In this document: piece by piece, positions 1 to 8,187 of the stretch
Layout of the letters: the number at the start of each line of letters is the position of its first letter
How positions within the stretch are numbered: position 1 is the stretch's first letter
Assembly: GCA_050949865.1 (NCBI GenBank)
Contig: JBMNGN010000004.1
Coordinates: 558,001-622,000 of the forward strand
Reading direction: 5' to 3'
Length of the DNA stretch: 64,000 bases
DNA from: JBMNGN01 sp050949865
GTDB lineage: Bacteria > Bacillota > Syntrophomonadia > Syntrophomonadales > Syntrophomonadaceae
Translations under genes and position numbers: made by a program
Notes under the pieces: generated by a model
What the model saw: only the letters and a program-made list of their open reading frames with translations
The model's database searches: none
Told to the model about the DNA's origin: nothing

Positions 1-533
1 GATTCAAAATGGTCTATACCTTTGCCATGGGTTCTAAAAAGTTATATGAATTCATGGACAATAATCCGGCATGCGCTACTTATTCTGTTGGTTATACCAA
101 TGATTATAACGTCATAGCGGCTAATGACAAGGTAATCAGCGTAAACAACGCTTTGCAGGTGGATTTATTCGGGCAAGTATGTTCTGGATCTCAAGGCTAT
201 CGCCATATATCCGGTTCTGGAGGTCAACTGGATTTTACCATAGGTGCCATGCTCTCCAAAGGCGGCAAAGGATTTATTTGTCTAAAATCCAGCCGCATGT
301 GGGAAGGCAAACTGGTGTCCAGGATTGTACCTATGGTCGAAGGAGTAGTAACAGTACCCAGGAGTCTGGCTTTTTATATCGTTACTGAAAATGGCAAGGT
401 AAAAATTAAAGGCAAAACCACCTGGCAAATAGCTGAAGCTTTAATATCCATAGCCCATCCTAAATTTCAGGACGATTTAGTAAAAGCAGCCCAGAAGATG
501 AAGATCTGGACCAAAACTAACAGAGACTTATAG
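1..533 (+). CDS. CoA-transferase, acetyl-CoA hydrolase/4-hydroxybutyrate CoA-transferase family (C-terminal part)
   Basis: The reading frame is open at the left edge, so this is the last ~176 residues of a longer protein (the family is usually ~430-450 aa). The run FGQVCSGSQG followed by ISGSGGQLDF is the typical C-terminal core of the Cat1/AbfT/butyryl-CoA:acetate CoA-transferase family, as is the IAHPKFQDDL tail. These enzymes move CoA between an acyl-CoA and acetate or another acid in the cytoplasm, forming a glutamyl-CoA intermediate. The catalytic Glu of the family should lie upstream of the window, so activity cannot be judged. A dicarboxylate-type transporter follows after 26 bases, so the two are probably co-transcribed. 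Family assignment is firm; the acyl substrate (butyryl, 4-hydroxybutyryl or other) is not resolved. Confidence 0.88.
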   Translation, partial: FKMVYTFAMGSKKLYEFMDNNPACATYSVGYTNDYNVIAANDKVISVNNALQVDLFGQVCSGSQGYRHISGSGGQLDFTIGAMLSKGGKGFICLKSSRMWEGKLVSRIVPMVEGVVTVPRSLAFYIVTENGKVKIKGKTTWQIAEALISIAHPKFQDDLVKAAQKMKIWTKTNRDL

Positions 534-559
534 ACAAATTTAGGAGGGAGGAGTTAATC

Positions 560-1855
560 ATGTCAGCAGCAGTAATGAGTATTATTATCCTTTTGATCTG
601 TGTAGTACTGTTCGTAACAGAAGTTATACCTCTGGTTACCACCGCCATATTCGGGGCTACCGCCATGGCCGCCTTTGGAGTGTGCAGCTTCAGCGAAGCA
701 TATGGAGGATTTGCCTCAGATACGGTTATGCTGGTAGTGGGGATGGTAACCCTGGGAAATGCATTGTTTGAGACCGGGGCTGCCAGATTAATCGGCAATG
801 GGATTGTAAAGTTAGCCGGGGACAGTGAGAAATTGCTTCTGGCTATATCTGTAACAGCAGCCGCGGCTTTATCCATGTTTCTATCCAATACCGCCACCAC
901 GGCCATGTTTATGGCCATCATCAGCGGTGTAGTAATAGTAAAACCGCATATGAACAAAAAGGACTTTTTTATCCCCATAGGAATGGGCGCAGTAGCCGGG
1001 GGAACCTGTACCTTGGTAGGTTCTACCCCCCAGGTAGTAGCCCAGGGGATATTGCAGGAAAGCCTGGGTAAAGGCTTTGAGTTTTTCGACTTTGCCTGGG
1101 TTGGGGTGCCTATTGTAATAGTAATGGTCATTTATTTTATTACTATCGGTTATTCAATTGGAAAGAAAACCTGGGGTGACCGGGTGGATGATGAAGAACC
1201 GGGGCAACCGGCTCCTGCTGCCAAAGAGGCGGCAGCTGTGGCGGAAACTATTGACATGAAGAAGGTTTATATCTCATTAATTATTTTCGCCCTGACCGTA
1301 ACGGCCTTTATTACCAAGTTCTTTGCCCAGATCGGCTTAACCTGTATGGTAGCCGGGGTTTTATGCGTTCTAACCGGGTGTATATCCCAGAAAAAGGTTA
1401 TTGACAAAATGGACTGGGTGGCAGTAGGAGTTTTGGGCGGTTCCCTGGGGATGGCCAAAGGCTTGGAAGTGAGCGGCGGGGGAAAAATGATCGCCGATGC
1501 CTTTATTAACCTGGTTGGAATGGATGCCGCACCCTTTGTAATTTTCGCTGCCATTATATTTATAGTTATGGCTCTAAGCCAGTTTATGAGCAATACCGCT
1601 TGTACGGCCATGCTCGTGCCCATATCCCTGTTTATATGCAAAGATATGGGATTAAACCCGTACGCATTCGCCATGGGCATTATCATCGCCGCCAACATGT
1701 CTTTCTCCACTCCGGTGGCCACCACCCCTATAACCTTAACCCTGCAAGGAGGCTACCGGTTTATGGATTATGTTAAAGTTGGGGGGCCATTTAATATAGT
1801 TGCCTACTTCATGGTTACGTTCTTAACTCCAGTTTTCTTCCCCCTGGTTTTATAA
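560..1855 (+). CDS. DASS/SLC13-family (divalent anion:Na+ symporter) transporter
   Basis: A 431-residue, very hydrophobic membrane protein with two inverted halves. Each half carries the SNT signature of the DASS/SLC13 family: SNTATTAM near residue 109 and SNTACTAM near residue 344. In the structurally known member VcINDY these motifs bind Na+ and the carboxylate. A Thr-Pro motif (FSTPVATTP) follows the second SNT, also as in the family. A charged loop of about 40 residues rich in Ala/Glu separates the halves. Members import succinate, citrate, other dicarboxylates or sulfate. The neighbours (CoA-transferases, methylmalonyl-CoA enzymes) favour a C4/C5 dicarboxylate, but that is inference. A strong purine-rich ribosome site (541-552) precedes the ATG and a terminator hairpin follows. 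Confidence 0.85.
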   Translation: MSAAVMSIIILLICVVLFVTEVIPLVTTAIFGATAMAAFGVCSFSEAYGGFASDTVMLVVGMVTLGNALFETGAARLIGNGIVKLAGDSEKLLLAISVTAAAALSMFLSNTATTAMFMAIISGVVIVKPHMNKKDFFIPIGMGAVAGGTCTLVGSTPQVVAQGILQESLGKGFEFFDFAWVGVPIVIVMVIYFITIGYSIGKKTWGDRVDDEEPGQPAPAAKEAAAVAETIDMKKVYISLIIFALTVTAFITKFFAQIGLTCMVAGVLCVLTGCISQKKVIDKMDWVAVGVLGGSLGMAKGLEVSGGGKMIADAFINLVGMDAAPFVIFAAIIFIVMALSQFMSNTACTAMLVPISLFICKDMGLNPYAFAMGIIIAANMSFSTPVATTPITLTLQGGYRFMDYVKVGGPFNIVAYFMVTFLTPVFFPLVL

Positions 1856-1901
1856 CCTAGTTTACTAGTTTAATTCTACTCCAAATACTTCCCCCTTTTG
1901 C

Positions 1902-1928
1902 GGGGTCCCAAAAGGACCCCTTTCTTTT
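1902..1928 (+). terminator. Intrinsic terminator after the DASS transporter
   Basis: A perfect 7-bp inverted repeat (GGGGTCC at 1902-1908, GGACCCC at 1914-1920) with a 5-base loop is followed by TTTCTTTT. It lies 47 bases after the transporter stop and should end the CoA-transferase/transporter transcript. Confidence 0.8.
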
Positions 1929-2453
1929 AAAAATTCTGGCAAATGATTGGGAAGGTAAATTAAGGAGATGAAGCAAAAAAATAGTCATTTTCAAGCTAAA
2001 ATCGTATTATTTTAAGACAATAAAAATCAAAAAGCCGTTGCCCTTCCTATCCACCGGTAGGCTGGTACAAAAACCAAAAGTATCTTAGAATAGTTTTTTT
2101 AAATAAGGGAGTAATATATACAGAAAAATTAAATAAAAAAAAAGGATTATTAGGTTTAGTAATGAATATATAATATAGTTTAAGTAACTTGTCGAAGCGG
2201 GGTTTTATTAGGCTGTTTGACATCAGGAACAGGATGTCGGAGCTGCCTTTTTAACAATTAGATTAGCTAGAAACCTACATATCTCATAAGGAGATAGGAA
2301 TAGCAACTATTTTGAGGCCGGGAACCGGCCCGGGTGGAGCTGGCATGGCTCGTTATGAAACCAGAAACCCCTTCTATGGCATGTGCTGAGAAAGGGGTAG
2401 CTTCCTGAATCTATTATGGCAGAAATTATTTATTAAAAGGGGGTGAATAAAGA
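1929..2453 (+). other. Long intergenic region with structured, possibly RNA-coding sequence
   Basis: No credible open reading frame is present. The left part is A/T rich and holds a -10-like TATAAT at 2169-2174 without a convincing -35. Downstream are several hairpins: GACATC/GATGTC (2219-2224 with 2233-2238) inside an outer AGGC/GCCT pair that ends in five T (2248-2252), GGCCGG/CCGGCC with a GAA loop (2316-2330), GAGC/GCTC (2337-2351), and ACCCCTT/AAGGGGT (2367-2373 with 2392-2398). This looks like a structured leader or small RNA ahead of the biotin carrier gene. I do not recognise the family; it lacks the cobalamin riboswitch B12 box and the T-box core. Confidence 0.5.
2210..2252 (+). terminator. 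Hairpin plus T-run, terminator-like, inside the gap before the biotin carrier
   Basis: Arms AGGC (2210-2213) and GCCT (2245-2248) enclose a 6-bp GACATC/GATGTC stem with an 8-base loop; TTTTT ends the element. It could end a short upstream transcript or work as an attenuator for the downstream operon. The stem has unpaired bases, so strength is uncertain. Confidence 0.4.
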
Positions 2454-2666
2454 ATGGAAGAAATCATTGCAGCAATGCCTGGCAAAATAGTCGAGATCCC
2501 AGTTCAGGTAGGAGATAAAGTTACCGAAGATACAGAAATCATGATAGTAGAATCCATGAAAATGGAAAGCCCGATATATGCTGGAGCCGACGGAGTCGTA
2601 AAAGAGATTAAGGTTAAAGTCGGTGATGCAATAAACGAGGGTGACGTATTAATGGTGTTGGAATAG
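2454..2666 (+). CDS. Biotin carboxyl carrier protein (biotinyl/lipoyl attachment domain)
   Basis: A 70-residue protein that is nothing but a biotinyl domain: an N-terminal AAMPGKI turn, the biotinylation motif ESMKME with the target Lys at residue 36, and the mirror half ending VGDAINEGDVLMVLE. It would carry CO2 as carboxybiotin for a carboxyltransferase, most likely the subunit encoded at 6616-8157. It lacks the Ala/Pro-rich linker and N-terminal part usual in the gamma subunit of Na+-pumping decarboxylases (about 120 aa or more). It may therefore serve a soluble transcarboxylase or a minimal decarboxylase. The ribosome site AAGGGGGTGA lies just upstream. An acyl-CoA dehydrogenase gene follows after 31 bases. 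Confidence 0.92.
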   Translation: MEEIIAAMPGKIVEIPVQVGDKVTEDTEIMIVESMKMESPIYAGADGVVKEIKVKVGDAINEGDVLMVLE

Positions 2667-2697
2667 TGGGCCTTTAAGCGTAGAGGAGAGGATTTGG

Positions 2698-3855
2698 ATG
2701 AATTTTGAACTTACAGAAGAACAAAAAATGGTCCAAACTATGGCTAAAGATTTTGCCGAAAATGAAGTAGCTCCATACGTTGATCAAGACGAAGAAAACC
2801 ATTATTGGAGAAGAGAAATTTTCGACAAAATGGCCGAACTAGGATTATTTGGTTTCTGTATAGACGAAGAATATGGCGGAAATGGAATGGGCTTTCTTGA
2901 GGGAGTCCTGGCTATTGAACAGATAGCTAAAGTTCATACTTCCTGGAGAATGGCTTTCAATATGCAGTGTTGGGGACCAGCCTTGACTATACAGAAATTT
3001 GGGACCGAAGAGCAAAAGAAGCATTATATCCCGAAATTTGTAAGCGGGGAATATGTTGGCAGTTTTGCCATGACTGAGGCTGATGTAGGATCAGACGTTG
3101 CAGGTATGAAATGCCGGGCAGAAGATAAAGGTGACTATTACCTGCTCAACGGGCACAAAATGTGGATCACCAATGGAACGGTATGCGATCATGGTCTCTT
3201 ATATGTTAAAACCGATAAAGACGGGGGAGCTAGAGGCATTACCTGTTTCATAATGGATTACAGTTTACCTGGAATAACCCGCGAAGCTATTAAGACCAAG
3301 GTGGGCCTCTGGGCTTCAGATACTGCTGAAATCGTGTTTGAGAATGTCAAGGTTCCGAAAGAGTTGGTATTAGGCCAAGTTGGTCAAGGATTTAGCATAT
3401 GTATGACCCAGTTAAATGCTACTCGCCTTGGCTGTGCAGCTGGTGCATTAGGTTTGTCAGGAGCATGCCTGGAAGCTTCCATTAGGTATGCTAATGAGCG
3501 TACCCAATTTGGGCAGCCGATTGGGAAATTCCAGTTAATTCAACAGCAGATTGCCGAAATGCAGATAGAACATGCGGCTTTGGAATACCTGGTTTATAAA
3601 GCTGCATGGTTAAAAGACCGGAATCTGCCGAACCAGATGGAAACCTCTATGGCCAAATTGTTCTCAGCAAAAGCTGCGGTTCATGCTGCAAATGAGTGTA
3701 TGAAACTTTACGGGTCCTTTGGTTATTCAACAGAATATCCATGTGGACGTTTCCTAAGGGATAGCAAGCAATTTGAAACCTTGGAAGGTACCTCAAACAT
3801 GCATACCATGATCGTAGCTAATGCAGCTCTGGGGTTTGCTAAAAACCGTATCTAG
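2698..3855 (+). CDS. Acyl-CoA dehydrogenase, glutaryl-CoA dehydrogenase-like
   Basis: A 385-residue flavin enzyme of the acyl-CoA dehydrogenase family: N-terminal helical domain, middle beta domain with FAMTEADVGSDV (FAD/substrate contact) and WITNG, and a C-terminal helical domain with the ERTQFGQPIG signature. The catalytic base is in LEGTSNMH (Glu363). The C-terminal pattern GYSTEYPCGRFLRDS and the RLGCAAGALGL helix resemble, from memory, the glutaryl-CoA dehydrogenases of anaerobes such as Desulfococcus (non-decarboxylating). It would oxidise an acyl-CoA to the 2,3-enoyl-CoA, passing electrons to ETF. Glutaryl-CoA is a reasonable substrate given two glutaconate-type CoA-transferases nearby, but a branched or saturated C4-C5 acyl-CoA cannot be excluded. 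The gene sits between the biotin carrier and the mutase. Confidence 0.85.
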   Translation: MNFELTEEQKMVQTMAKDFAENEVAPYVDQDEENHYWRREIFDKMAELGLFGFCIDEEYGGNGMGFLEGVLAIEQIAKVHTSWRMAFNMQCWGPALTIQKFGTEEQKKHYIPKFVSGEYVGSFAMTEADVGSDVAGMKCRAEDKGDYYLLNGHKMWITNGTVCDHGLLYVKTDKDGGARGITCFIMDYSLPGITREAIKTKVGLWASDTAEIVFENVKVPKELVLGQVGQGFSICMTQLNATRLGCAAGALGLSGACLEASIRYANERTQFGQPIGKFQLIQQQIAEMQIEHAALEYLVYKAAWLKDRNLPNQMETSMAKLFSAKAAVHAANECMKLYGSFGYSTEYPCGRFLRDSKQFETLEGTSNMHTMIVANAALGFAKNRI

Positions 3856-3884
3856 ATATAACTACAAGAAATAGTATGGAGTTG

Positions 3885-3926
3885 AAACGGTAACGATCGT
3901 TGTGTATACAGCGGTTATTGCCGTTT
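3885..3926 (+). other. Long imperfect hairpin between acyl-CoA dehydrogenase and mutase genes
   Basis: Arms 3885-3902 and 3909-3926 pair over 18 positions, with four G-T pairs and one mismatch, around a TGTATA loop. No T-run follows directly, although TTTTTT occurs at 3943-3948. It may be an mRNA processing or stabilising element that sets the ratio of upstream and downstream gene products, or a weak terminator. Confidence 0.45.
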
Positions 3927-3989
3927 ATCTCTATATTGGCCGTTTTTTATGGATGGATGGGTAAAATGACAATTAAGGGGGACTTGTCA

Positions 3990-5666
3990 GTGTCTTACAG
4001 TAGTGAAGAAATAAACAGCATCCAAGAAGCTATGGATAAATGGAACCAAAAAGTGGAAAAGACATTAAGCAAACGGGGGGAACGGAAAGAGAAGTTTGTT
4101 TCCAGTGGATTTAATGAAGTTAATAGATTATATACTCCTTTAGACATCCAGGGCAGTTACAATGAAAAAATCGGGTTCCCGGGAGAGTATCCATATACTC
4201 GTGGTCCGCAAAACACCATGTACAGAGGAAAGCTTTGGACAATGCGCATGTATGCTGGATTTTCCACTGCAGAGGAATCAAATAAAAGATATAAATATTT
4301 GCTGGAAAATGGTGGCTCAGGCTTATCGGTGGCTTTTGATCTTCCCACCCAAATTGGATATGATTCCGATCATCCAATGAGTGAAGGTGAAGTAGGCAAG
4401 GTAGGGGTAGCCATTGATTCCCTTGCGGATATGGAGATTCTGTTTGATGGCATTCCTCTAGATAAGGTCTCTACCTCTATGACGATTAATGCCCCAGCAT
4501 CCATTCTGCTGGCTATGTATATAGCTGTAGCCGAAAAGCAGGGGGTGCCCTTGGATAAGCTTAGAGGTACAATCCAGAATGATATACTTAAAGAATATGC
4601 TGCTCGAGGGACATATATTTTCCCAGTTCAGCCCTCAATGAGGTTAATAACTAACATATTTGAATACTGCACCCAGCATGTTCCCCAGTGGAATACCATT
4701 AGCATATCCGGATATCATATCAGAGAAGCCGGTTCTACCGCAGTCGACGAGATTGCTTTCACCTTGGCTAACGGTATTGCTTACGTTAAAGCGGCTATCA
4801 AGGCCGGGATGGACATAGATGCCTTTGCCGGACGGCTATCTTTCTTCCTTAATGCCCATAATAATTTATTGGAGGAAGCCGCCAAGTTTAGAGCTGCCAG
4901 GAGATTGTGGGCCTATATAATGAAAGAATACTTCGGTGCCAAGGATCCTCGCTCCTGGATGTTTAGAACTCATTCCCAGACTGCCGGCTCCATGTTGACC
5001 GCGCAGCAGGTTAACAACAACATTGCTAGAGTTTGTATCCAGGCGATGGCTGCAGTCCTAGGCGGAACCCAGTCCTTGCATACCAACTCTAAAGATGAAG
5101 CCCTGGCATTGCCATCGGAAGAATCAGTAATGACTGCTTTGAGAACCCAGCAGATTATTGCTTATGAATCCGGAATTGCTGACACAGTAGATCCATTGGC
5201 TGGATCATATTATGTTGAAGCCTTGACTGACAAAATATATAACGAGGCATGGGAAAAGATACAGAAGATTGAAGAAATGGGCGGAGCTGAAAAAGCTATT
5301 GAAGTGGGTTATATTCAAACCGAAATTCAGAAAGCTGCATACCAGTGGCAAAAAGAGGTTGAGTCAGGTGAAAGGATAATTGTTGGAGTAAATAAATTCC
5401 AGGTAGAGGAACCTGAACCAACAGGATTGCTTAAGGTTGACCCATCTGTTCGGGATGCGCAGATTGAAAAACTTAAAAAGCTGAGAGAGACGCGCGATAA
5501 CATAGCTGTTAGCAATCGGCTGGAAGAATTGCGTAAAGCCGCTCAGGGAGAAGAAAACATGATGCCATATATTTTGAATGCAGTACGAGCATATGCAACT
5601 GAGGGGGAAATCTGCGGGGTATTGCGTGAAGAATGGGGAGAATATGTGGCAGCCGTTACAATATAA
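3990..5666 (+). CDS. mcmA1: Methylmalonyl-CoA mutase, large (catalytic TIM-barrel) subunit
   Basis: From GTG at 3990 the product is 558 aa. This start has AAGGGGG 8 bases upstream and matches the length of split mutases; the open frame extends further upstream (to 3900) but without a good ribosome site. It is the substrate-binding half of a B12-dependent acyl-CoA mutase; the cobalamin domain is a separate gene (5711-6115). Substrate-determining positions can be read: Tyr88 in RMYAGF and Arg206 in EYAARG match Tyr89 and Arg207 of Propionibacterium methylmalonyl-CoA mutase. Isobutyryl-CoA mutase has Phe/Gln and 2-hydroxyisobutyryl-CoA mutase has Ile/Gln there. RLSFF and RTHSQT, conserved in the family, are present. 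It should interconvert succinyl-CoA and (R)-methylmalonyl-CoA. No MeaB/ArgK-type chaperone gene is seen in the window. Confidence 0.95.
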   Translation: MSYSSEEINSIQEAMDKWNQKVEKTLSKRGERKEKFVSSGFNEVNRLYTPLDIQGSYNEKIGFPGEYPYTRGPQNTMYRGKLWTMRMYAGFSTAEESNKRYKYLLENGGSGLSVAFDLPTQIGYDSDHPMSEGEVGKVGVAIDSLADMEILFDGIPLDKVSTSMTINAPASILLAMYIAVAEKQGVPLDKLRGTIQNDILKEYAARGTYIFPVQPSMRLITNIFEYCTQHVPQWNTISISGYHIREAGSTAVDEIAFTLANGIAYVKAAIKAGMDIDAFAGRLSFFLNAHNNLLEEAAKFRAARRLWAYIMKEYFGAKDPRSWMFRTHSQTAGSMLTAQQVNNNIARVCIQAMAAVLGGTQSLHTNSKDEALALPSEESVMTALRTQQIIAYESGIADTVDPLAGSYYVEALTDKIYNEAWEKIQKIEEMGGAEKAIEVGYIQTEIQKAAYQWQKEVESGERIIVGVNKFQVEEPEPTGLLKVDPSVRDAQIEKLKKLRETRDNIAVSNRLEELRKAAQGEENMMPYILNAVRAYATEGEICGVLREEWGEYVAAVTI

Positions 5667-5710
5667 ACTTGATAAACTTGAAAACTGGTAAAATTAGGAG
5701 GTTGGGTCAA

Positions 5711-6115
5711 ATGGCAGAGAGAAAGATCAGGGTTCTAGTTGCTAAACCTGGTTTAGATGGACATGATAGAGGTGCAAAAGTTATAGCTCAGGCATTTAGA
5801 GATGCAGGGTTTGAAGTTATTTATACCGGGCTGAGACAGACTCCTGAACAGATTGTGGCTACAGCAGAGCAAGAGGAAATCGATTGCATAGCTATGAGTA
5901 TGTTGTCAGGAGCTCATTTAACATTGATGCCCAAGGTTACCCAGTTGCTAAAGGAAAAACAGATGGATGATATTTTGGTTATAGGCGGAGGGGTAATTCC
6001 CAGTGAAGATATTCCCCTGTTGAAGGAAGCAGGAATAGCTGAAGTGTTTACTCCAGGTACTCCAACCGGTGTTTGTATCGACTTTGTAAAGCAAAACATC
6101 ATTAAAAAACTTTAA
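5711..6115 (+). CDS. mcmA2: Methylmalonyl-CoA mutase, small cobalamin-binding subunit
   Basis: A 134-residue Rossmann-like B12-binding domain starting at ATG 5711, chosen because TTAGGAGG lies 11 bases upstream; an in-frame extension reaches back into the large-subunit gene but has no ribosome site. The base-off cobalamin signature DxHxxG is present as GLDGHDRGAK (His18 is the expected lower axial ligand), with SMLSGAH and the GGGVIP loop further on, all standard for the family. It completes the split mutase with the upstream large subunit, 44 bases away. The length is typical of small subunits of archaeal-type and clostridial split mutases (~130-140 aa). Confidence 0.96.
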   Translation: MAERKIRVLVAKPGLDGHDRGAKVIAQAFRDAGFEVIYTGLRQTPEQIVATAEQEEIDCIAMSMLSGAHLTLMPKVTQLLKEKQMDDILVIGGGVIPSEDIPLLKEAGIAEVFTPGTPTGVCIDFVKQNIIKKL

Positions 6116-6153
6116 TGGCAAACTATCGAAAAGAATCAGAAGGGTAGGTATTT

Positions 6154-6561
6154 ATGAAGGTCTTATGTGTTGATCATATTGGTATTGCAGTAAAAAGCAT
6201 TGAAGAAAGTGCTAAATTATATACTGATATCCTTGGTTTAGAAATGGCCGGAAGTGAAGTTGTTGAAGAGCAAAAGGTTAAAACAGCTTTTATACCCACC
6301 GGGGAAGCTGAAATAGAATTATTGGAATCCACTGCTCCCGATGGACCAGTAGCCAAATTTATCGAAAAGAACGGAGAAGGTATTCAGCATATAGCCTTGA
6401 GGGTAGATGATATAGAAGCGGCCCTAGAGCAGCTCAAGAATAAGGGGGTAAGGCTAATTGATGAAAAACCCCGGTACGGTGCTGGCGGTGCCAAAATTGC
6501 TTTTATTCATCCAAAGGCTACTAAGGGTGTACTCCTAGAATTGTGCCAGAGAGACAAATAG
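6154..6561 (+). CDS. mce: Methylmalonyl-CoA epimerase
   Basis: A 135-residue VOC (glyoxalase-fold) protein made of two paired beta-alpha-beta modules. Metal ligands are visible: His8 in VDHIGIAV, a second His in GIQHIALRV, and Glu in VLLELCQ. Glu in IELLES is also conserved. It interconverts (2R)- and (2S)-methylmalonyl-CoA, linking the mutase product to the biotin-dependent decarboxylase or carboxylase. The position directly between mutase and carboxyltransferase genes supports this over other VOC functions. The ATG is preceded by an AAGGGTAGG ribosome site. Confidence 0.95.
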   Translation: MKVLCVDHIGIAVKSIEESAKLYTDILGLEMAGSEVVEEQKVKTAFIPTGEAEIELLESTAPDGPVAKFIEKNGEGIQHIALRVDDIEAALEQLKNKGVRLIDEKPRYGAGGAKIAFIHPKATKGVLLELCQRDK

Positions 6562-6615
6562 ACAGACTAGGCAAACAGATTATTCAACATTGGACAGAGG
6601 GAGGCAAACAAAACT

Positions 6616-8157
6616 ATGGCAATGACCAATCAGGATAAGCTGAACCAGCTTAAGGAAAAATCCCGTAAGATCGAGGCAGGTGGTGGGCCAAAGGCTATTG
6701 AAAAGCTACATGCCCAGGGACGGTTAACAGCTCGCGAAAGACTGGATCTCTTATTTGATAAGGGAACCTTTGTTGAAATGGACAAGTTCGTAGAACACCG
6801 CTGCACTAATTTTGGAATGGATGCAGTAGAGGTGCCGGGGGAAGGAGTCGTAACCGGATACGGCAAAGTGGACGGTCGAGTTGTTTTTGCATTTGCCCAG
6901 GATTTCAGCACCGTAGGTGGGTCTTTAGGTGAAATGCACGCCAGCAAAATCGTTAAATGTATGGATAAGGCCATGGCAGTTGGATGCCCGGTTGTCGGGT
7001 TAAACGACTCCGGGGGAGCAAGGATACAAGAGGCAGTTGATGCCTTGGCTGGCTATGGCAAGATTTTTTATAAGAATACCATGGCATCAGGTGTTATTCC
7101 ACAAATCGCTGCTATAATGGGTCCGTCAGCCGGAGGGGCTGTATATTCACCGGCCTTGATGGATTTCATTTACATGGTCAAAAAGGATTATGCCCAGATG
7201 TTTATAACCGGTCCCCAGGTGGTTAAAGCCACCACCGGTGAAGAAATTGGGGCTATAGAGCTCGGCGGAGCGATGACTCATAATCGTAAAAGCGGTAACG
7301 CCCATTTTGTTGCTGAGGATGATGAAGATTGCATCCGGCAGATAAAACAATTGCTGAGTTATCTTCCTCCAAATTATAAGGAAAAACCGCCGGTGGTACC
7401 ATGCAGCGACCCGGTTGACCGGATGGACGAAGCACTAAATACCATTATTCCCGAAAGCAGTAATCGCCCCTATGACATGAAAAAGGTTATAAAAATGATC
7501 GTCGATAACGGGGAGTTTTACGAAAGCCAAAAATACTATGCCCAAAACATGATCACCTGCTTTGCTCGAATGAACGGTCAACCAATCGGTATTATAGCTA
7601 ATCAGCCCATGATTATGGCAGGATGCCTGGATATCAACGCTTCGGATAAAGCTGCTCGGTTTATCCGTTTTTGCGATTGTTTTAACATTCCGTTATTAAC
7701 CCTGGTAGATGTTCCCGGATATCTCCCCGGAACCAGCCAGGAATTTGGCGGTATAATCAGGCATGGAGCAAAATTGCTCTATGTATATCCAGAAGCAACG
7801 GTGCCCAAAATCACGGTTGTCCTTCGAAAAGCCTATGGAGGTGCTTATTTAGGAATGTGTTCCGGGCAAGCCGGAGCCGATATGGTAATAGCGTGGCCTA
7901 CTGCTGAGATAGCGGTTATGGGCGCTGAAGGTGCTGCTAACATAATTTTCAGAAAAGAGTCTGAAGAAGAGCGTAAAATAAAGACGGAAGAGTATATTAA
8001 GAACTTTGCTACTCCGTACCAGGCAGCCCGGCGGGGATTTGTTGAGCAGGTAATTGAACCCAAAGAAACCCGTCCGGTAATAATCAATGCCCTGGAGATG
8101 CTTGCTACCAAGAGCGTTGAATTACCTAAAAAGAAGCACGGCAATATCCCCTTGTAA
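6616..8157 (+). CDS. mmdA: Methylmalonyl-CoA decarboxylase alpha subunit / propionyl-CoA carboxylase beta subunit (carboxyltransferase)
   Basis: A 513-residue carboxyltransferase with the two crotonase-like halves of the family. The N-half has GARIQEAVDAL and the GPSAGGAVYSPAL oxyanion region; the C-half has DVPGYLPGTSQEFGGIIRHG and GGAYLGMCS. It transfers the carboxyl group between methylmalonyl-CoA and biotin. The partner biotin carrier is encoded at 2454-2666. The Na+-pumping beta subunit of a membrane decarboxylase, and a biotin carboxylase, are absent from this window, so decarboxylase, transcarboxylase or carboxylase cannot be told apart from sequence alone. With mutase and epimerase immediately upstream, methylmalonyl-CoA is the likely substrate. 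A terminator hairpin follows. Confidence 0.93.
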   Translation: MAMTNQDKLNQLKEKSRKIEAGGGPKAIEKLHAQGRLTARERLDLLFDKGTFVEMDKFVEHRCTNFGMDAVEVPGEGVVTGYGKVDGRVVFAFAQDFSTVGGSLGEMHASKIVKCMDKAMAVGCPVVGLNDSGGARIQEAVDALAGYGKIFYKNTMASGVIPQIAAIMGPSAGGAVYSPALMDFIYMVKKDYAQMFITGPQVVKATTGEEIGAIELGGAMTHNRKSGNAHFVAEDDEDCIRQIKQLLSYLPPNYKEKPPVVPCSDPVDRMDEALNTIIPESSNRPYDMKKVIKMIVDNGEFYESQKYYAQNMITCFARMNGQPIGIIANQPMIMAGCLDINASDKAARFIRFCDCFNIPLLTLVDVPGYLPGTSQEFGGIIRHGAKLLYVYPEATVPKITVVLRKAYGGAYLGMCSGQAGADMVIAWPTAEIAVMGAEGAANIIFRKESEEERKIKTEEYIKNFATPYQAARRGFVEQVIEPKETRPVIINALEMLATKSVELPKKKHGNIPL

Positions 8158-8187
8158 TTAGCTCCAGAATTTCAGGCTTAGAATGAA

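Noticed and set aside
517..1131. 204-aa minus-strand frame opposite the DASS transporter
   Set aside because: Shadow of the + strand gene; low-complexity Thr/Ala/Asn composition and no ribosome site.
1929..2453. Cobalamin riboswitch or T-box before the biotin carrier operon
   Set aside because: Neither the B12 box nor the TGGNACCGCG T-box core could be found; only unexplained hairpins are present.
3900..3989. N-terminal extension of the mutase large subunit
   Set aside because: Hydrophobic sequence unlike the family and no ribosome site; GTG 3990 has a clear one and gives the usual length.
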